DNA of 44,026 nt from Cyclobacteriaceae bacterium (GCA_021604845.1 BQJT01000012.1:1-44026), one strand, 5' to 3'; positions 26,679 through 35,896 are shown, counted from the stretch's first letter. Numbers and translations: made by a program. Notes: generated by a model not told the origin, from the letters alone.

Positions 26679-27914
26679 ATGATTAGCAGTACCTCACTAT
26701 CCTTCCCAAAGATACATTCTATTAACCCGGCTTCTATAAAACTGGCCGCTTCAAAAAGTATCAGTAACCGTGTACTAATCATCGACGCCCTGTGCGATAA
26801 ACCATCTAAGTTACAGAATCTATCGGAGGCAAGAGACACCCGGTTAATGATCAAACTGCTGGCAGAGCCCTCTGAAATTATTGATGTGAAGGACGCCGGG
26901 ACCACTATGAGATTTCTAACCGGTTATTTCTCCCTGACCAACCAGCACAAGTTAATGACCGGAACCCCAAGAATGCAGCAACGGCCCATTGGAATTCTGG
27001 CAAACGCTTTGCAAACACTGGGAGCTGATATTGAATATCTTGCCAAAACCGGATACCCTCCTCTTAGGACCTGTGGATTCCCTGAACAAAAGACCGATAA
27101 AATACAAATACCAGGTGATATAAGCAGTCAATACATTTCTTCTCTTCTGATGATGTCACCGGCCCTGCCACTAGGCCTGCATATAACCATGACCGGTAAA
27201 ATTATGAGCAGGCCATATATAGAAATGACACTGGGTCTGATGAATAGGTTTGGGGTATCCTACTCCTGGAAAAACCAAGAAATCAGTATCCCATCGCAAA
27301 AGTATCAGCCCACTACTATTAAGGTGGAATCCGACTGGTCTGCGGCCAGCTATTGGTACAGCATCGTAGCCTTGTCTCGCGATACCGAAATCACTTTGCT
27401 AGGATTAGAAGAGCAATCGTTACAGGGGGACCGCCAAATTGCTGCAATTATGAAGGAATTGGGAGTGGTGACTCAATTTCATCAGTCAGGAGTGACGCTC
27501 TCCAGGACTGCAGTCAACACCAGAACATTAAATTGGGATTTCAGCAGTTGTCCTGACCTGGGGCCTACAGTAATGGCCACTTGCGCGGCGCTTGGTGTAA
27601 GCTGCCATGCTACCGGACTGGAAAGCTTACGTATTAAAGAGACGGACCGAATAGCGGCCCTGCAAAAGGAGTTGTCCAAAATTGGAGCTCGTCTTTTAGA
27701 GGATTCCGGAAAGTGGACGCTTCAGCCTGTTGTCGATTTTGATGATTCCATGACCGTGACTTTCGATACCTATGAAGACCATCGAATGGCAATGGCATTG
27801 GCGCCTCTGGCATTAAGACTACCGGTTACCATCAATGACCCTAAGGTGGTAAGAAAAAGTTACCCTGGCTTTTGGAATGATCTTTCGTTGGTGGGATTTC
27901 GATCAATCGATTAG
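26679..27914 (+). CDS. aroA: 3-phosphoshikimate 1-carboxyvinyltransferase (EPSP synthase)
   Basis: The 411-residue protein carries EPSP synthase motifs: AASKSISNRVLIIDAL (Lys26), DAGTTMRFLTGYF, PRMQQRPIGILANALQTLGA, ESDWSAASYW, RIKETDRIAALQKEL, and TYEDHRMAMALAPLA. It joins PEP to shikimate-3-phosphate. It is slightly shorter than many family members, but the two-domain pattern is complete. The segment DAGTTMR, where many enzymes have NAGTAMR, is common in this phylum. It is unusual only in what follows: the 311-bp repeat region to the next gene. Confidence 0.93.
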   Translation: MISSTSLSFPKIHSINPASIKLAASKSISNRVLIIDALCDKPSKLQNLSEARDTRLMIKLLAEPSEIIDVKDAGTTMRFLTGYFSLTNQHKLMTGTPRMQQRPIGILANALQTLGADIEYLAKTGYPPLRTCGFPEQKTDKIQIPGDISSQYISSLLMMSPALPLGLHITMTGKIMSRPYIEMTLGLMNRFGVSYSWKNQEISIPSQKYQPTTIKVESDWSAASYWYSIVALSRDTEITLLGLEEQSLQGDRQIAAIMKELGVVTQFHQSGVTLSRTAVNTRTLNWDFSSCPDLGPTVMATCAALGVSCHATGLESLRIKETDRIAALQKELSKIGARLLEDSGKWTLQPVVDFDDSMTVTFDTYEDHRMAMALAPLALRLPVTINDPKVVRKSYPGFWNDLSLVGFRSID

Positions 27915-27931
27915 CCTAGGTCAGCACATGC

Positions 27932-28231
27932 TACCCGTTGCTGTTGCTGCTCTCTGTATGCTCAAACCTGTTGCTCTTGCTGTTATTTAACCTATTGCTC
28001 TTGCTGCCCGCTCACTGTATGCTCCAACCTGTTGCTCTTGCTGCTATTTAACCTGTTGCTCTTGCTGCCCGCTCTCTGTATGCTCAATCCTGTTGCTCTT
28101 GCTGCTATTTGACCTGTTGCTCTTGCTCCCACTCACTGTATGCTCAATCCTGTTGCTCCTGCTGCTATTTAACCTGTTGCTCTTGCTGCCCGCTCACTGT
28201 ATGCTCAATCCTGTTGCTCTTGCTGCTATTT
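27932..28231. repeat. Imperfect 61-bp tandem repeat (minisatellite) between aroA and the M42 peptidase
   Basis: This fills nearly all of the 311 bp between the aroA stop and the peptidase stop. Units begin with TGTATGCTC at 27955, 28016, 28077, 28137 and 28198 (61, 61, 60 and 61 bp apart), with a degenerate partial unit before and a truncated one after. Each unit contains the 17-mer CCTGTTGCTCTTGCTGC twice, separated by TATTTAA or a close variant. I count about nine clear core copies plus one degenerate. Copies face the same way, so there is no hairpin. The peptidase stop TAG lies in the last unit's spacer. It is not CRISPR: there are no unique spacers. Confidence 0.9.
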
Positions 28232-29296
28232 TATATAGCTAAAATCATGTCCGGCTTCTAATTGCAACAGGGAGTCAAACATCAATTTAATCACATTTTC
28301 CACATCATCCTGGTGTGCTGTTTCCACCGTTGTATGCATATACTTAAGCGGCAAAGAAATCAACGCGGAAGGGACCCCTTCATTGGAGTAAGCAAAGGCA
28401 TCGGTATCTGTCCCGGTCGACCGGCTGGTGGCAGCACGTTGAAAAGGAATCTTGCTTTTCTTGGCAACGTCTATCAACATGTTTAACACGTTATTGTGCA
28501 CCGCCGGCCCGTAGGTAAGTACCGGTCCTTTGCCACACTTTTGATCTCCACTCTTCTTTTTCTCATACATGGGAGAAGAAGTATCATGGCAAACATCTGT
28601 TACCAATGCCAGGTTGGGTTTGATTCTATGCGCAATCATCTGAGCACCTCGTAATCCTATTTCTTCCTGTACTGCATTTACAATATACAGTCCAAAGGGC
28701 AGCTGCTTTTTCTTCTCCTTTAGTCTTCTGGCCACCTGGGCAATCATAAATCCTCCAATACGGTTGTCTAAAGCCCTGGCAGTATACCATTTTTTGTTCA
28801 GCACCATGAAATTATCTTCAAAGGTGATAACACACCCAACATGCACTCCCAGTTCAAGGACCTCTTCCATTGAATTGCAGCCTACATCAACAAAGATGTT
28901 TTTAAGACTAGGTGCCTGTTCTTTTCCCGCTGTCCGTACGTGTATGGCCGGCCACCCGAACACACCCTTAACTATTCCCTTGGCAGTATGAATATCCACC
29001 CGCATTGAGGGAGCGATTTGATGGTCCGATCCTCCATTCCGGCAAACGTATATGTATCCTTCCGGGGTAATGTAGTTTACAAACCAGGATATCTCGTCGG
29101 CATGGGCTTCGATAACCACTTTATATTCCGCATCCGGATTAATTACGCAGACTGCTGTACCATAGGTATCTGTGAAGTAACTATCACAGTAGGCCCGGGT
29201 ATAGTCAAGCCATATTTGTTGTCCTGAAGCTTCAAAACCTGTTGGTGAAGCATTATTCAGATACGTTTCCAGAAAGGATTTACTTTTTTTATCCAT
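28226..29296 (-). CDS. M42-family metallopeptidase
   Basis: The 356-residue protein matches M42 aminopeptidases (glutamyl/PepA-like, co-catalytic metal). Visible features are VVIEAHADEISWFV (metal-site His/Asp), ARALDNRIGGFMI (bridging Asp), NAVQEEIGLRGAQM (catalytic Glu pair), LVTDVCHDTSS and LKYMHTTVETAHQDDVE (last His). These form large tetrahedral assemblies that clip N-terminal residues from peptides in the cytoplasm. It begins 7 bp after the carboxyltransferase stop, so the two are one transcript. The stop codon falls within the tandem repeat. Confidence 0.93.
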   Translation of the reverse strand: MDKKSKSFLETYLNNASPTGFEASGQQIWLDYTRAYCDSYFTDTYGTAVCVINPDAEYKVVIEAHADEISWFVNYITPEGYIYVCRNGGSDHQIAPSMRVDIHTAKGIVKGVFGWPAIHVRTAGKEQAPSLKNIFVDVGCNSMEEVLELGVHVGCVITFEDNFMVLNKKWYTARALDNRIGGFMIAQVARRLKEKKKQLPFGLYIVNAVQEEIGLRGAQMIAHRIKPNLALVTDVCHDTSSPMYEKKKSGDQKCGKGPVLTYGPAVHNNVLNMLIDVAKKSKIPFQRAATSRSTGTDTDAFAYSNEGVPSALISLPLKYMHTTVETAHQDDVENVIKLMFDSLLQLEAGHDFSYIK

Positions 29297-29303
29297 GTAG
29301 AAA

Positions 29304-30893
29304 TTATAAAGGAATGTTACCGTGTTTTTTTCGAGGTAGTTTATCCACCTTATTTTTAAGCATGTTGAAACCCTGAATCAACCTGGCCCTGGTATCCCGG
29401 GGATGGATCACTTCGTCAATAAAACCTCGATGCGCAGCCCGGTAAGGATTAGCAAATTTTGCAGTGTAATCATCCACCTTGGCCTGTAACGCCGCCTGTT
29501 TATCTTCCGCTTCAGCAATTTCTTTTTTAAATATTATTTCAGATGCACCTTTTGCTCCCATTACCGCAATCTCGGCCGTTGGCCAGGCAAAGTTCAAGTC
29601 TGCTCCTATGTGTTTAGAATTCATCACATCATAAGCGCCTCCATAGGCTTTGCGGGTAATTACCGTAACTCTTGGTACTGTAGCCTCACAGAAGGCATAC
29701 AATAGTTTTGCACCATGGGTGATGATACCATTCCACTCCTGATCCGTTCCGGGAAGGAATCCTGGAACATCCTCAAATACCAACAACGGAATATTGAAAG
29801 AATCACAAAACCTAACAAACCGGGCAGCTTTTGTACTGGCATTTATATCCAGTACTCCTGCCAGGGATGCCGGTTGATTACCAACAATTCCGATGCTGCG
29901 ACCTGCAAGCAGGGCAAATCCTACCACAATATTCTCTGCGAACTTCTGGTGTACTTCCAAAAAGGAACTTTCATCTACCACACCGTTGATTACATCACGC
30001 ATGTCATATGGCTGGTTAGGATTTTCAGGGATCATTTCATCCAGCCCGGGGCGTAACTCATCCTTTGGAGGTGTATATGAATAATTCGGGGGCTGCTCTT
30101 CACAGTTGGCCGGCAGATAGGACAGCAACTGTTTAATGCCTTTGATACACTCAATCTCATTGGCACAGGCAAAGTGAGTCACACCACTTTTACTGCTATG
30201 GGTTGAGGCGCCTCCCAATTCTTCTGAAGTGACTTCCTCATGTGTGACAGTCTTAACCACATTGGGGCCTGTAACAAACATATATGAGGTTTTCTCCACC
30301 ATAAGGATGAAGTCCGTAATGGCAGGTGAGTAAACTGCTCCTCCGGCACAGGGACCCATCACCGCAGAAATCTGGGGGACCACCCCGGATGCCAGGGTAT
30401 TGCGGTAAAATATATCCGCATAACCTCCCAGGGAAACTACTCCCTCCTGTATACGCGCGCCACCTGAATCATTCAGGCCGATTAGAGGTGCTCCATTTTT
30501 TAATGCCAGATCCATAATCTTTACGATCTTTTCTGCATGAGTTTCTGACAACGACCCGCCAAACACTGTGAAATCCTGAGAAAAGACATAAACCAATCGT
30601 CCGCTTATATTACCATATCCGGTTACTACTCCATCACCTAAAAAGTGCTGGTGTTCCAGCCCGAAGTCTTTGCACCGGTGAGTTACGAATTTGCCAATTT
30701 CCTGAAAAGTACCTTCATCCAACAACAAATGAAGGCGTTCACGTGCAGTCAGTTTTCCCTTCTGATGTTGGGAAGCAATTCTGGTTTCGCCACCTCCTAA
30801 CAAAGCCTCCTGATTCTTGCGATCCAGCAATTCGTACTTCTCCTTATTTCCGGGAAAGGTATAAACCCCTTTACTACTCTTGGTTTTGGTCAT
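29304..30893 (-). CDS. Acyl-CoA carboxylase carboxyltransferase (beta) subunit, propionyl-CoA carboxylase-like
   Basis: The 529-residue protein has [82 protein letters not shown], and the C-terminal [39 protein letters not shown] and [14 protein letters not shown] segments. This combination is typical of PccB/MmdA rather than the methylcrotonyl type found at 16-17.6 kb. It carboxylates propionyl-CoA (or, in decarboxylase complexes, works in reverse) and needs biotinylated partners not in the window. It is followed after 7 bp by the M42 peptidase and is divergent from the Ppx/GppA gene. Confidence 0.92.
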   Translation of the reverse strand: MTKTKSSKGVYTFPGNKEKYELLDRKNQEALLGGGETRIASQHQKGKLTARERLHLLLDEGTFQEIGKFVTHRCKDFGLEHQHFLGDGVVTGYGNISGRLVYVFSQDFTVFGGSLSETHAEKIVKIMDLALKNGAPLIGLNDSGGARIQEGVVSLGGYADIFYRNTLASGVVPQISAVMGPCAGGAVYSPAITDFILMVEKTSYMFVTGPNVVKTVTHEEVTSEELGGASTHSSKSGVTHFACANEIECIKGIKQLLSYLPANCEEQPPNYSYTPPKDELRPGLDEMIPENPNQPYDMRDVINGVVDESSFLEVHQKFAENIVVGFALLAGRSIGIVGNQPASLAGVLDINASTKAARFVRFCDSFNIPLLVFEDVPGFLPGTDQEWNGIITHGAKLLYAFCEATVPRVTVITRKAYGGAYDVMNSKHIGADLNFAWPTAEIAVMGAKGASEIIFKKEIAEAEDKQAALQAKVDDYTAKFANPYRAAHRGFIDEVIHPRDTRARLIQGFNMLKNKVDKLPRKKHGNIPL

Positions 30894-31008
30894 AATGATG
30901 GGTGGGCGTACAGTATCCCTAAATATATGTAAAATGAAGGGATTTTATTTTCGCTGAGATCTTTTTCAACGGATAAATATTAACTTCGGCGAAGTTTGAT
31001 TCAGGTCT

Positions 31009-31938
31009 ATGAAACGTGTTGCTGTTATTGACTTAGGTACCAATACATTCCATCTTCTGGTGGTTGATGTTGATAACAAAAAGCTGCAAATCCTGCATAA
31101 AGAAAAGCAAAGTGTCAAAATCGGGGAGGGAGGGATTAGCCAGGGAGTAATAGCTCCACCTGCCCAGAAACGCGCTCTGGATACGCTTCATGGTTTCAGG
31201 CAAAAAATCTCCGACATGGGAGTCGATCAGGTTTTTGCCACTGCCACAAGTGCTTTTAGGAATGCCGCCAACGGAAAAGAACTGGTATTAAAAATTTTTG
31301 AAGAGACTGGAATCGAGGTCAGGATCATTGATGGTAAAACAGAAGCTCAATATATCTTTCAGGGGGTAAGGCAGGCGCTTGATATTGGGACAGCTGATTC
31401 CCTGATTTTAGATATCGGCGGTGGAAGTATAGAGTTCATTATAGCTAACAACTCAGCTATTAGATGGATGGAGAGCTTTGAAATAGGTGCTCAGAGGTTG
31501 ATGGATCAGTTCCATCATCAGGATCCTATATCGCGGTTTGAAATAGAAAGGCTGGAATCTTACCTGGACCAGCGGTTAGGCCCGCTTCAAAAAGCAATGG
31601 AACGTTTTAAACCAAAAACATTGATTGGCTCTTCCGGAACATTTGACACGTTAAGCCAGATTTATTGTTTGAGCAATGGAATCTCAAAACCTACCAGTCC
31701 TGAACAACCTTTAACCCCCGAAGGTTTCAAACTAATACACAACGAGATTATTCATAAAAACAGATCCGAACGACTTGCCATCCCCGGGATGATCGAGATG
31801 CGGGCAGATATGATTGTAGTGGCAACCAGTCTAATTGATTATTTACTTAAGCGGTTTCAAATTACCCAAATCAGGGTTTCTTCGTACGCACTCAAAGAAG
31901 GGATGTTATTCGAGGTTAGCAATACCATCCGACAATAG
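31009..31938 (+). CDS. Ppx/GppA-family phosphatase (exopolyphosphatase-like)
   Basis: The 309-residue protein has the ASKHA fold motifs: VAVIDLGTNTFHLLVVD, phosphate-1 loop region VFATATSAFRNAANG, ILDIGGGSIEFII (phosphate 2) and TLIGSSGTFDTL (adenosine region). It lacks the C-terminal HD-type domain of long Ppx, so it is the short form. The family hydrolyses polyphosphate or pppGpp. Which substrate is used cannot be read here. It stands alone on the plus strand; its stop is 9 bp from convergent msrA. GAAGTTTG 10 bp before the ATG is one base off a -7 element. Confidence 0.9.
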   Translation: MKRVAVIDLGTNTFHLLVVDVDNKKLQILHKEKQSVKIGEGGISQGVIAPPAQKRALDTLHGFRQKISDMGVDQVFATATSAFRNAANGKELVLKIFEETGIEVRIIDGKTEAQYIFQGVRQALDIGTADSLILDIGGGSIEFIIANNSAIRWMESFEIGAQRLMDQFHHQDPISRFEIERLESYLDQRLGPLQKAMERFKPKTLIGSSGTFDTLSQIYCLSNGISKPTSPEQPLTPEGFKLIHNEIIHKNRSERLAIPGMIEMRADMIVVATSLIDYLLKRFQITQIRVSSYALKEGMLFEVSNTIRQ

Positions 31939-31947
31939 TATCAACAC

Positions 31948-32484
31948 TTACTCCCCTGATTTCTTCAACTTATCCAGGTACTGTTTTCTGAACTTGTGCA
32001 ATTTAGGACTGATTACGGCCTGGCAATAACCTGCCTGAGCGTTATTCGCATAGTATTCCTGATGTTCCACTTCGGCCGGATAAAACGCCTCGAACTTTTT
32101 TAATTCAGTAACGATCGGGTTTGAGAACGATTCCTGCAATTCCGTGATTACTTTTTTTGCTACCTCCTTTTCATGCTCATTCTCATAAAAAATAATACTT
32201 CGATATTGTGTACCTGAGTCTGCTCCCTGGCGGTCCTTTGTAGTAGGATCGTGAGTGGTCAAATGTATTTTTAAAAGTGTTTCATAACTGATATCCTCAG
32301 GAACGTAAGAAACTTCAATTACCTCCGCATGCCCTGTACGGCCACTACAAACCTCACGGTAAGTAGGGTTGGCAATTAACCCGCCACTGTATCCGCTTTT
32401 AACACCTGTTACTCCTTTTAGCTCTATGAATATAGCTTCAGTACACCAGAAGCAGCCACCTCCGAATATTACCTTTGATTCCAT
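31948..32484 (-). CDS. msrA: Peptide-methionine (S)-S-oxide reductase
   Basis: The 178-residue protein has the active-site GGGCFWCTEA (Cys11) and, downstream, GYSGG, GHAEVIEVSYVPE, and HDPTTKDRQGADSGTQYRSI. The C-terminal AGYCQAV carries the probable resolving cysteine. It reduces the S-epimer of methionine sulfoxide using thioredoxin. It begins 11 bp after msrB, so the two form an operon covering both epimers. There is no signal peptide, so it is cytoplasmic. Confidence 0.97.
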   Translation of the reverse strand: MESKVIFGGGCFWCTEAIFIELKGVTGVKSGYSGGLIANPTYREVCSGRTGHAEVIEVSYVPEDISYETLLKIHLTTHDPTTKDRQGADSGTQYRSIIFYENEHEKEVAKKVITELQESFSNPIVTELKKFEAFYPAEVEHQEYYANNAQAGYCQAVISPKLHKFRKQYLDKLKKSGE

Positions 32485-32495
32485 GTTTTAAAATT

Positions 32496-32942
32496 CTAGT
32501 CATCGATTTTATTAAGTGCTGCGGCATTAATGCAATAGCGCAATCCACTGGGAGCTGGGCCATCCGGAAACACATGGCCCAGGTGCGCATCGCATATATT
32601 GCAAATGGTCTCCACCCTGACCATACCAAAACTTGCGTCCTTAATATAGGCGATAGTGTTCGGCTCAATAGGTTGGGTAAATGAAGGCCATCCGGTACCG
32701 CTTTCGAATTTTTCTGCAGCGTCGAAAAGTGGTGTTTGGCAGCAGACACAAGAATACTTGCCAGGCTCGAACAAACTGCAAAGTTCGGAACTGTTAGGTC
32801 TCTCAGTGCCCTTCAGTCGGGTTACTTTGAAAGATTCTTCACTTAGCACCTCCCGCCATTCATCCTCAGTTTTTTCTACCCTTTTTGGTGGGGCGATATT
32901 TTCACCATTGGTATATTGAATTACATCGTTCCAATTGATCAT
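32496..32942 (-). CDS. msrB: Peptide-methionine (R)-S-oxide reductase
   Basis: The 148-residue protein has two zinc CxxC pairs (Cys65/Cys68 and Cys114/Cys117), the substrate segment ESGTGWPSF and the catalytic RYCIN with Cys137. It reduces the R-epimer of methionine sulfoxide. The catalytic position is cysteine, not selenocysteine. It lies 11 bp upstream of msrA and 100 bp downstream of a MarR regulator on the same strand. No TAnnTTTG element was seen in that gap, so read-through from the regulator gene is possible. Confidence 0.96.
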   Translation of the reverse strand: MINWNDVIQYTNGENIAPPKRVEKTEDEWREVLSEESFKVTRLKGTERPNSSELCSLFEPGKYSCVCCQTPLFDAAEKFESGTGWPSFTQPIEPNTIAYIKDASFGMVRVETICNICDAHLGHVFPDGPAPSGLRYCINAAALNKIDD

Positions 32943-33042
32943 GGTTTTATTCCTTTCTTGTCAATTTACCATCTATGTTACACAGATTTCATGAATTGAG
33001 CCAAATACGCTGGTGTACAAATATCGCCAGTTGTGGCAATGT

Positions 33043-33621
33043 TCAGTTGGTATTTTCCTGATACTCGGGGCAATCCAATCGGATTTCACTGCTGACTAAC
33101 GGTTTTTGTAAAAGATTGCAATAGTGTGAATCTGTCATTTCCTGATAAAACCTGCAGCCAAAACAGATTCTTTGTACAGACAGGGTGCCGTTTTTGTAAA
33201 GGTTATAAATCAATCGTGTCAGTGTTTTGAATAATTGTTGCTGCTCTTCCGAGTCAATTGCTCTCAACTCCTTGTACAGCGGATCTGCATAATCTGACAG
33301 TTGCTTTAGCAGGCGTTTACCAGCTGTTGAAACATCCAGCGAATAACTGCGACTATCTGATGATAAATGATTCTTTACCACCATTCCCTTGTCATTTAAT
33401 ACTCGTACCGCGTCGCTGATGGTAGGCTTTGTCAGGTTAAACTCATTTGCCAATTGGCTTACAGTACATAATTCCGGAGTATGGTCCTGCAGGAATAATA
33501 GAATTTGAATTTGAATCGGGCTAATACCATGCTGTTTAGCCTTTTGCCAGAGCATGGTTTTAAAAGCTTCAGAAAGGCGCTCCAGTCCATTCAGGATTTT
33601 ATAGTTCAGTTCATCTCTCAT
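33043..33621 (-). CDS. MarR-family transcriptional regulator with a C-terminal cysteine cluster
   Basis: The product is 192 residues from the ATG at 33619-33621. A start 37 codons upstream is rejected because that stretch holds a well-formed promoter and no MarR sequence. Winged-helix region: ISPIQIQILLFLQDH, TVSQLANEFNLTKPTISDAV, then VLNDKGMVVKNHLSSDSRSY (about 33-95). The tail adds CFGC at 153-156, Cys168 and Cys184, a CxxC-x11-C-x15-C pattern that could bind a metal, an Fe-S cluster or form disulfides. It lies upstream of msrB-msrA, so a redox-sensing role is tempting, but nothing in the sequence proves it regulates them. Confidence 0.85.
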   Translation of the reverse strand: MRDELNYKILNGLERLSEAFKTMLWQKAKQHGISPIQIQILLFLQDHTPELCTVSQLANEFNLTKPTISDAVRVLNDKGMVVKNHLSSDSRSYSLDVSTAGKRLLKQLSDYADPLYKELRAIDSEEQQQLFKTLTRLIYNLYKNGTLSVQRICFGCRFYQEMTDSHYCNLLQKPLVSSEIRLDCPEYQENTN

Positions 33622-33677
33622 ACCGATTGCATCAACCGTCAAGCAGGTATCCAAGTTAACACCCTGGTTCCTTACTT

Positions 33678-33705
33678 CAAACTTAGTTACCGCTTTCCAT
33701 CTCAA
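33678..33705 (-). promoter_or_regulatory. Promoter of the MarR regulator gene (TTG, 17 bp, TAAGTTTG)
   Basis: On the minus strand TTG (33705-33703) lies 17 bp before TAAGTTTG (33685-33678), matching both halves of the Bacteroidota sigma-A consensus. The ATG at 33621 follows 56 bp later. It is the best-formed promoter I found in the window and decides the start chosen for the regulator. Confidence 0.6.
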
Positions 33706-33781
33706 TATCTTAATAACCCAGTACTCCCTCATTTTGAATGGAATAAATTGTGCTTTAATCCAGGGTTGGTTAGGTTAGGGC

Positions 33782-35887
33782 ATGAATCCGCAGCTTTTAA
33801 TGCTCGTTTTAATTCTTTTGGTGGTAACTGGTTGTAAATCAGCCACTACTTCATTTGACCAGGTTACCACTATCGAAGAACTGTGGCAGCACCACCCTGA
33901 TCGTATACGCACTCTACTTTCTGCGCTTGACTTGAATCAGCCCAATTTGTCAGCAGTGCAAACGTCGTTGCAAAGTGCGGATACACTTTCTGCTGCTCGA
34001 TTGCTGCTTGACTATTACCGGGAAAAAGATCGGAACTGGGTAGTCAGCACCATAGACCATCTGCCTGCGGATCAATCTTTCGAACTTGCCCGGCTGCTTG
34101 GTCATGACACGGTGATGACTTCTTCCGCAAAAGATCGAATACCCAGGACTAATATGGGCGGTTGGCAATGGGACTTTACCGGGCCACATCAGGATGACGA
34201 GTTTGGTTACTCTCTTAACGGTCATAAATATTTACCTGTATTACTATTTGCCTGGAAGCAGTCTGGCGACGATTCTTATGCTGAAGTTTTTGATGGTATT
34301 ATTAAAGACTGGACATTGAATCATCCGTTGCCTCTGGATAGTGACTCTATCTACCTGGTTCTGGAAGGTACTGATGGATTGGATTATCGAGACCTTGGGG
34401 AAGTGGAATGGCGCACTTTAGAAGCCGGAAATCGATTGGGTGCTTCCTGGAGTCAATTGTTCTATGGGTTTCAACAGGCCATTGAGTTTAGCCCTGCTAC
34501 TCGTTTACTGATGCTTTCCAGCATTGTTGAACATGCAAACTACCTTTATCAGTATCACAAGAAAGGTCATAACTGGACTACTATGGAGATGAATGGTTTG
34601 GCGCTGGCTGGCTTAGGATTTCCGGAATTTAAATCCGCCGATGATTGGGCGGGCTACGCACTGAAAGTGATGGAAGAGGAAATTAACCGGCAGGTATATC
34701 CGGACGGTGTCCAAACAGAGATTTCTACTAAAACACAGTGGGTTGCACTCTATCGGTTTGAATCAATAGCCACCAATTTTCAGAAGGCTGGACGCGAGAT
34801 ATCAACGGAATACCTGTACCGGGTAGAAGAAATGTACAACTACCTGGCATACGCTATGAGACCCGATGGTCACCAGCCGCTTAATAACGACTCCGACCGG
34901 GAAGACCTGCGGCCTAGAGTTTTGAAAGCGGCAGAAAAGTTTAACCGCCCCGATTGGCAGTGGATCGCTACCAATGGCACAGAGGGCAGCAAACCGGATA
35001 GTTTACCCAGTCTGGTATTCCCCTGGGGAGGGATGAGCATTATGCGTAATGGTTGGGATGACCAGGCCCATTGGTCATTTTTTGACGCCGGACCATTCGG
35101 AACAGGGCACCAGCACGCAGATAAACTCCATCTGTCAATCTCCGCTTTTGGCAAAGATCTTCTGGTAGATGGGGGCCGGTACACGCACATGAATTACTTT
35201 AGTTTTGACCCAACCATATGGCGTGGTTATTTTCGCAGCTCTTTTTCACATAACGTTATCTTAGTTGATGAGAAAGGGCAAAAAGGCGGACCGACCATGG
35301 TGGATAAACCCTTGAAATACGGTGTTGATTTTGTGCACAGACCCAATTTCGATTTTTCAAAAGGCAGTTTTACCGATGGTTATGAAACGCACTCAGGTGA
35401 GATCCGGCATGACCGTTCCGTTTTATACCTGCATGATAGATACTGGGTAGTAGTTGATCACTTCAACACTGATCAACCAAGGAATTTACAAGTACTATGG
35501 CACTATGCTCCTTCATGCGAAGTTGTAATTGAAGGTATCGAGGCAATCTCGGTAAATCCTAATGAAGCTAATCTGCGAATTACTCCTATCGGTGAAATAG
35601 CCTGGCAGCCAGAATTGATCTCAGGTCAGGAAAAGCCTTACATCCAGGGCTGGTACAGCGCTGATTACGGCAGTAAGCAGCCGAACCCTACGATAGCCTA
35701 TTCAACTTCTATCAAGGGGCCTGTTACCTTTGCCTGGCTGCTGATACCAGCGAAGGGCAGGGTATCCAAAGTTGAAACCAGCTTGGAGCAGGGAAATGGA
35801 TTTTTACAAGTATCAATTAACGAAAATGGGCGGTTAACCACAGTCAGGTATCCTGAAGGTGGGATTCCGGTTGTTACCGGACTTTAG
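33782..35887 (+). CDS. Heparinase II/III-family lipoprotein with altered active-site residues
   Basis: The 701-residue protein has a lipobox (VTGC, Cys18), so it is probably an outer- or inner-membrane lipoprotein. The alpha/alpha toroid is followed by a beta-sandwich with GPFGTGHQHADKLHLS (His443/His445) and RSSFSHNVILVDEKGQ, typical of heparinase II/III-like polysaccharide lyases (PL12-type). The catalytic Asn region HNWTTMEMNGL has Asn264. The usual pattern near DGVQ.EL..xYHxVAL here reads DGVQTEISTKTQWVAL, so the catalytic Tyr is Thr318 and the next His is Gln319. Activity and substrate are therefore in doubt. No SusC/SusD genes are nearby. It is divergent from the MarR gene. Confidence 0.85.
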   Translation: MNPQLLMLVLILLVVTGCKSATTSFDQVTTIEELWQHHPDRIRTLLSALDLNQPNLSAVQTSLQSADTLSAARLLLDYYREKDRNWVVSTIDHLPADQSFELARLLGHDTVMTSSAKDRIPRTNMGGWQWDFTGPHQDDEFGYSLNGHKYLPVLLFAWKQSGDDSYAEVFDGIIKDWTLNHPLPLDSDSIYLVLEGTDGLDYRDLGEVEWRTLEAGNRLGASWSQLFYGFQQAIEFSPATRLLMLSSIVEHANYLYQYHKKGHNWTTMEMNGLALAGLGFPEFKSADDWAGYALKVMEEEINRQVYPDGVQTEISTKTQWVALYRFESIATNFQKAGREISTEYLYRVEEMYNYLAYAMRPDGHQPLNNDSDREDLRPRVLKAAEKFNRPDWQWIATNGTEGSKPDSLPSLVFPWGGMSIMRNGWDDQAHWSFFDAGPFGTGHQHADKLHLSISAFGKDLLVDGGRYTHMNYFSFDPTIWRGYFRSSFSHNVILVDEKGQKGGPTMVDKPLKYGVDFVHRPNFDFSKGSFTDGYETHSGEIRHDRSVLYLHDRYWVVVDHFNTDQPRNLQVLWHYAPSCEVVIEGIEAISVNPNEANLRITPIGEIAWQPELISGQEKPYIQGWYSADYGSKQPNPTIAYSTSIKGPVTFAWLLIPAKGRVSKVETSLEQGNGFLQVSINENGRLTTVRYPEGGIPVVTGL

Positions 35888-35896
35888 CTAATAAAT

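Noticed and set aside
27932-28231. CRISPR array
   Set aside because: Units are nearly identical over their full 61 bp, so there are no unique spacers, and no cas genes are near.
33622-33732. Longer MarR regulator with 37 extra residues
   Set aside because: The extension covers a complete TTG-17-TAAGTTTG promoter and lacks MarR-like sequence; the ATG at 33621 fits the domain.
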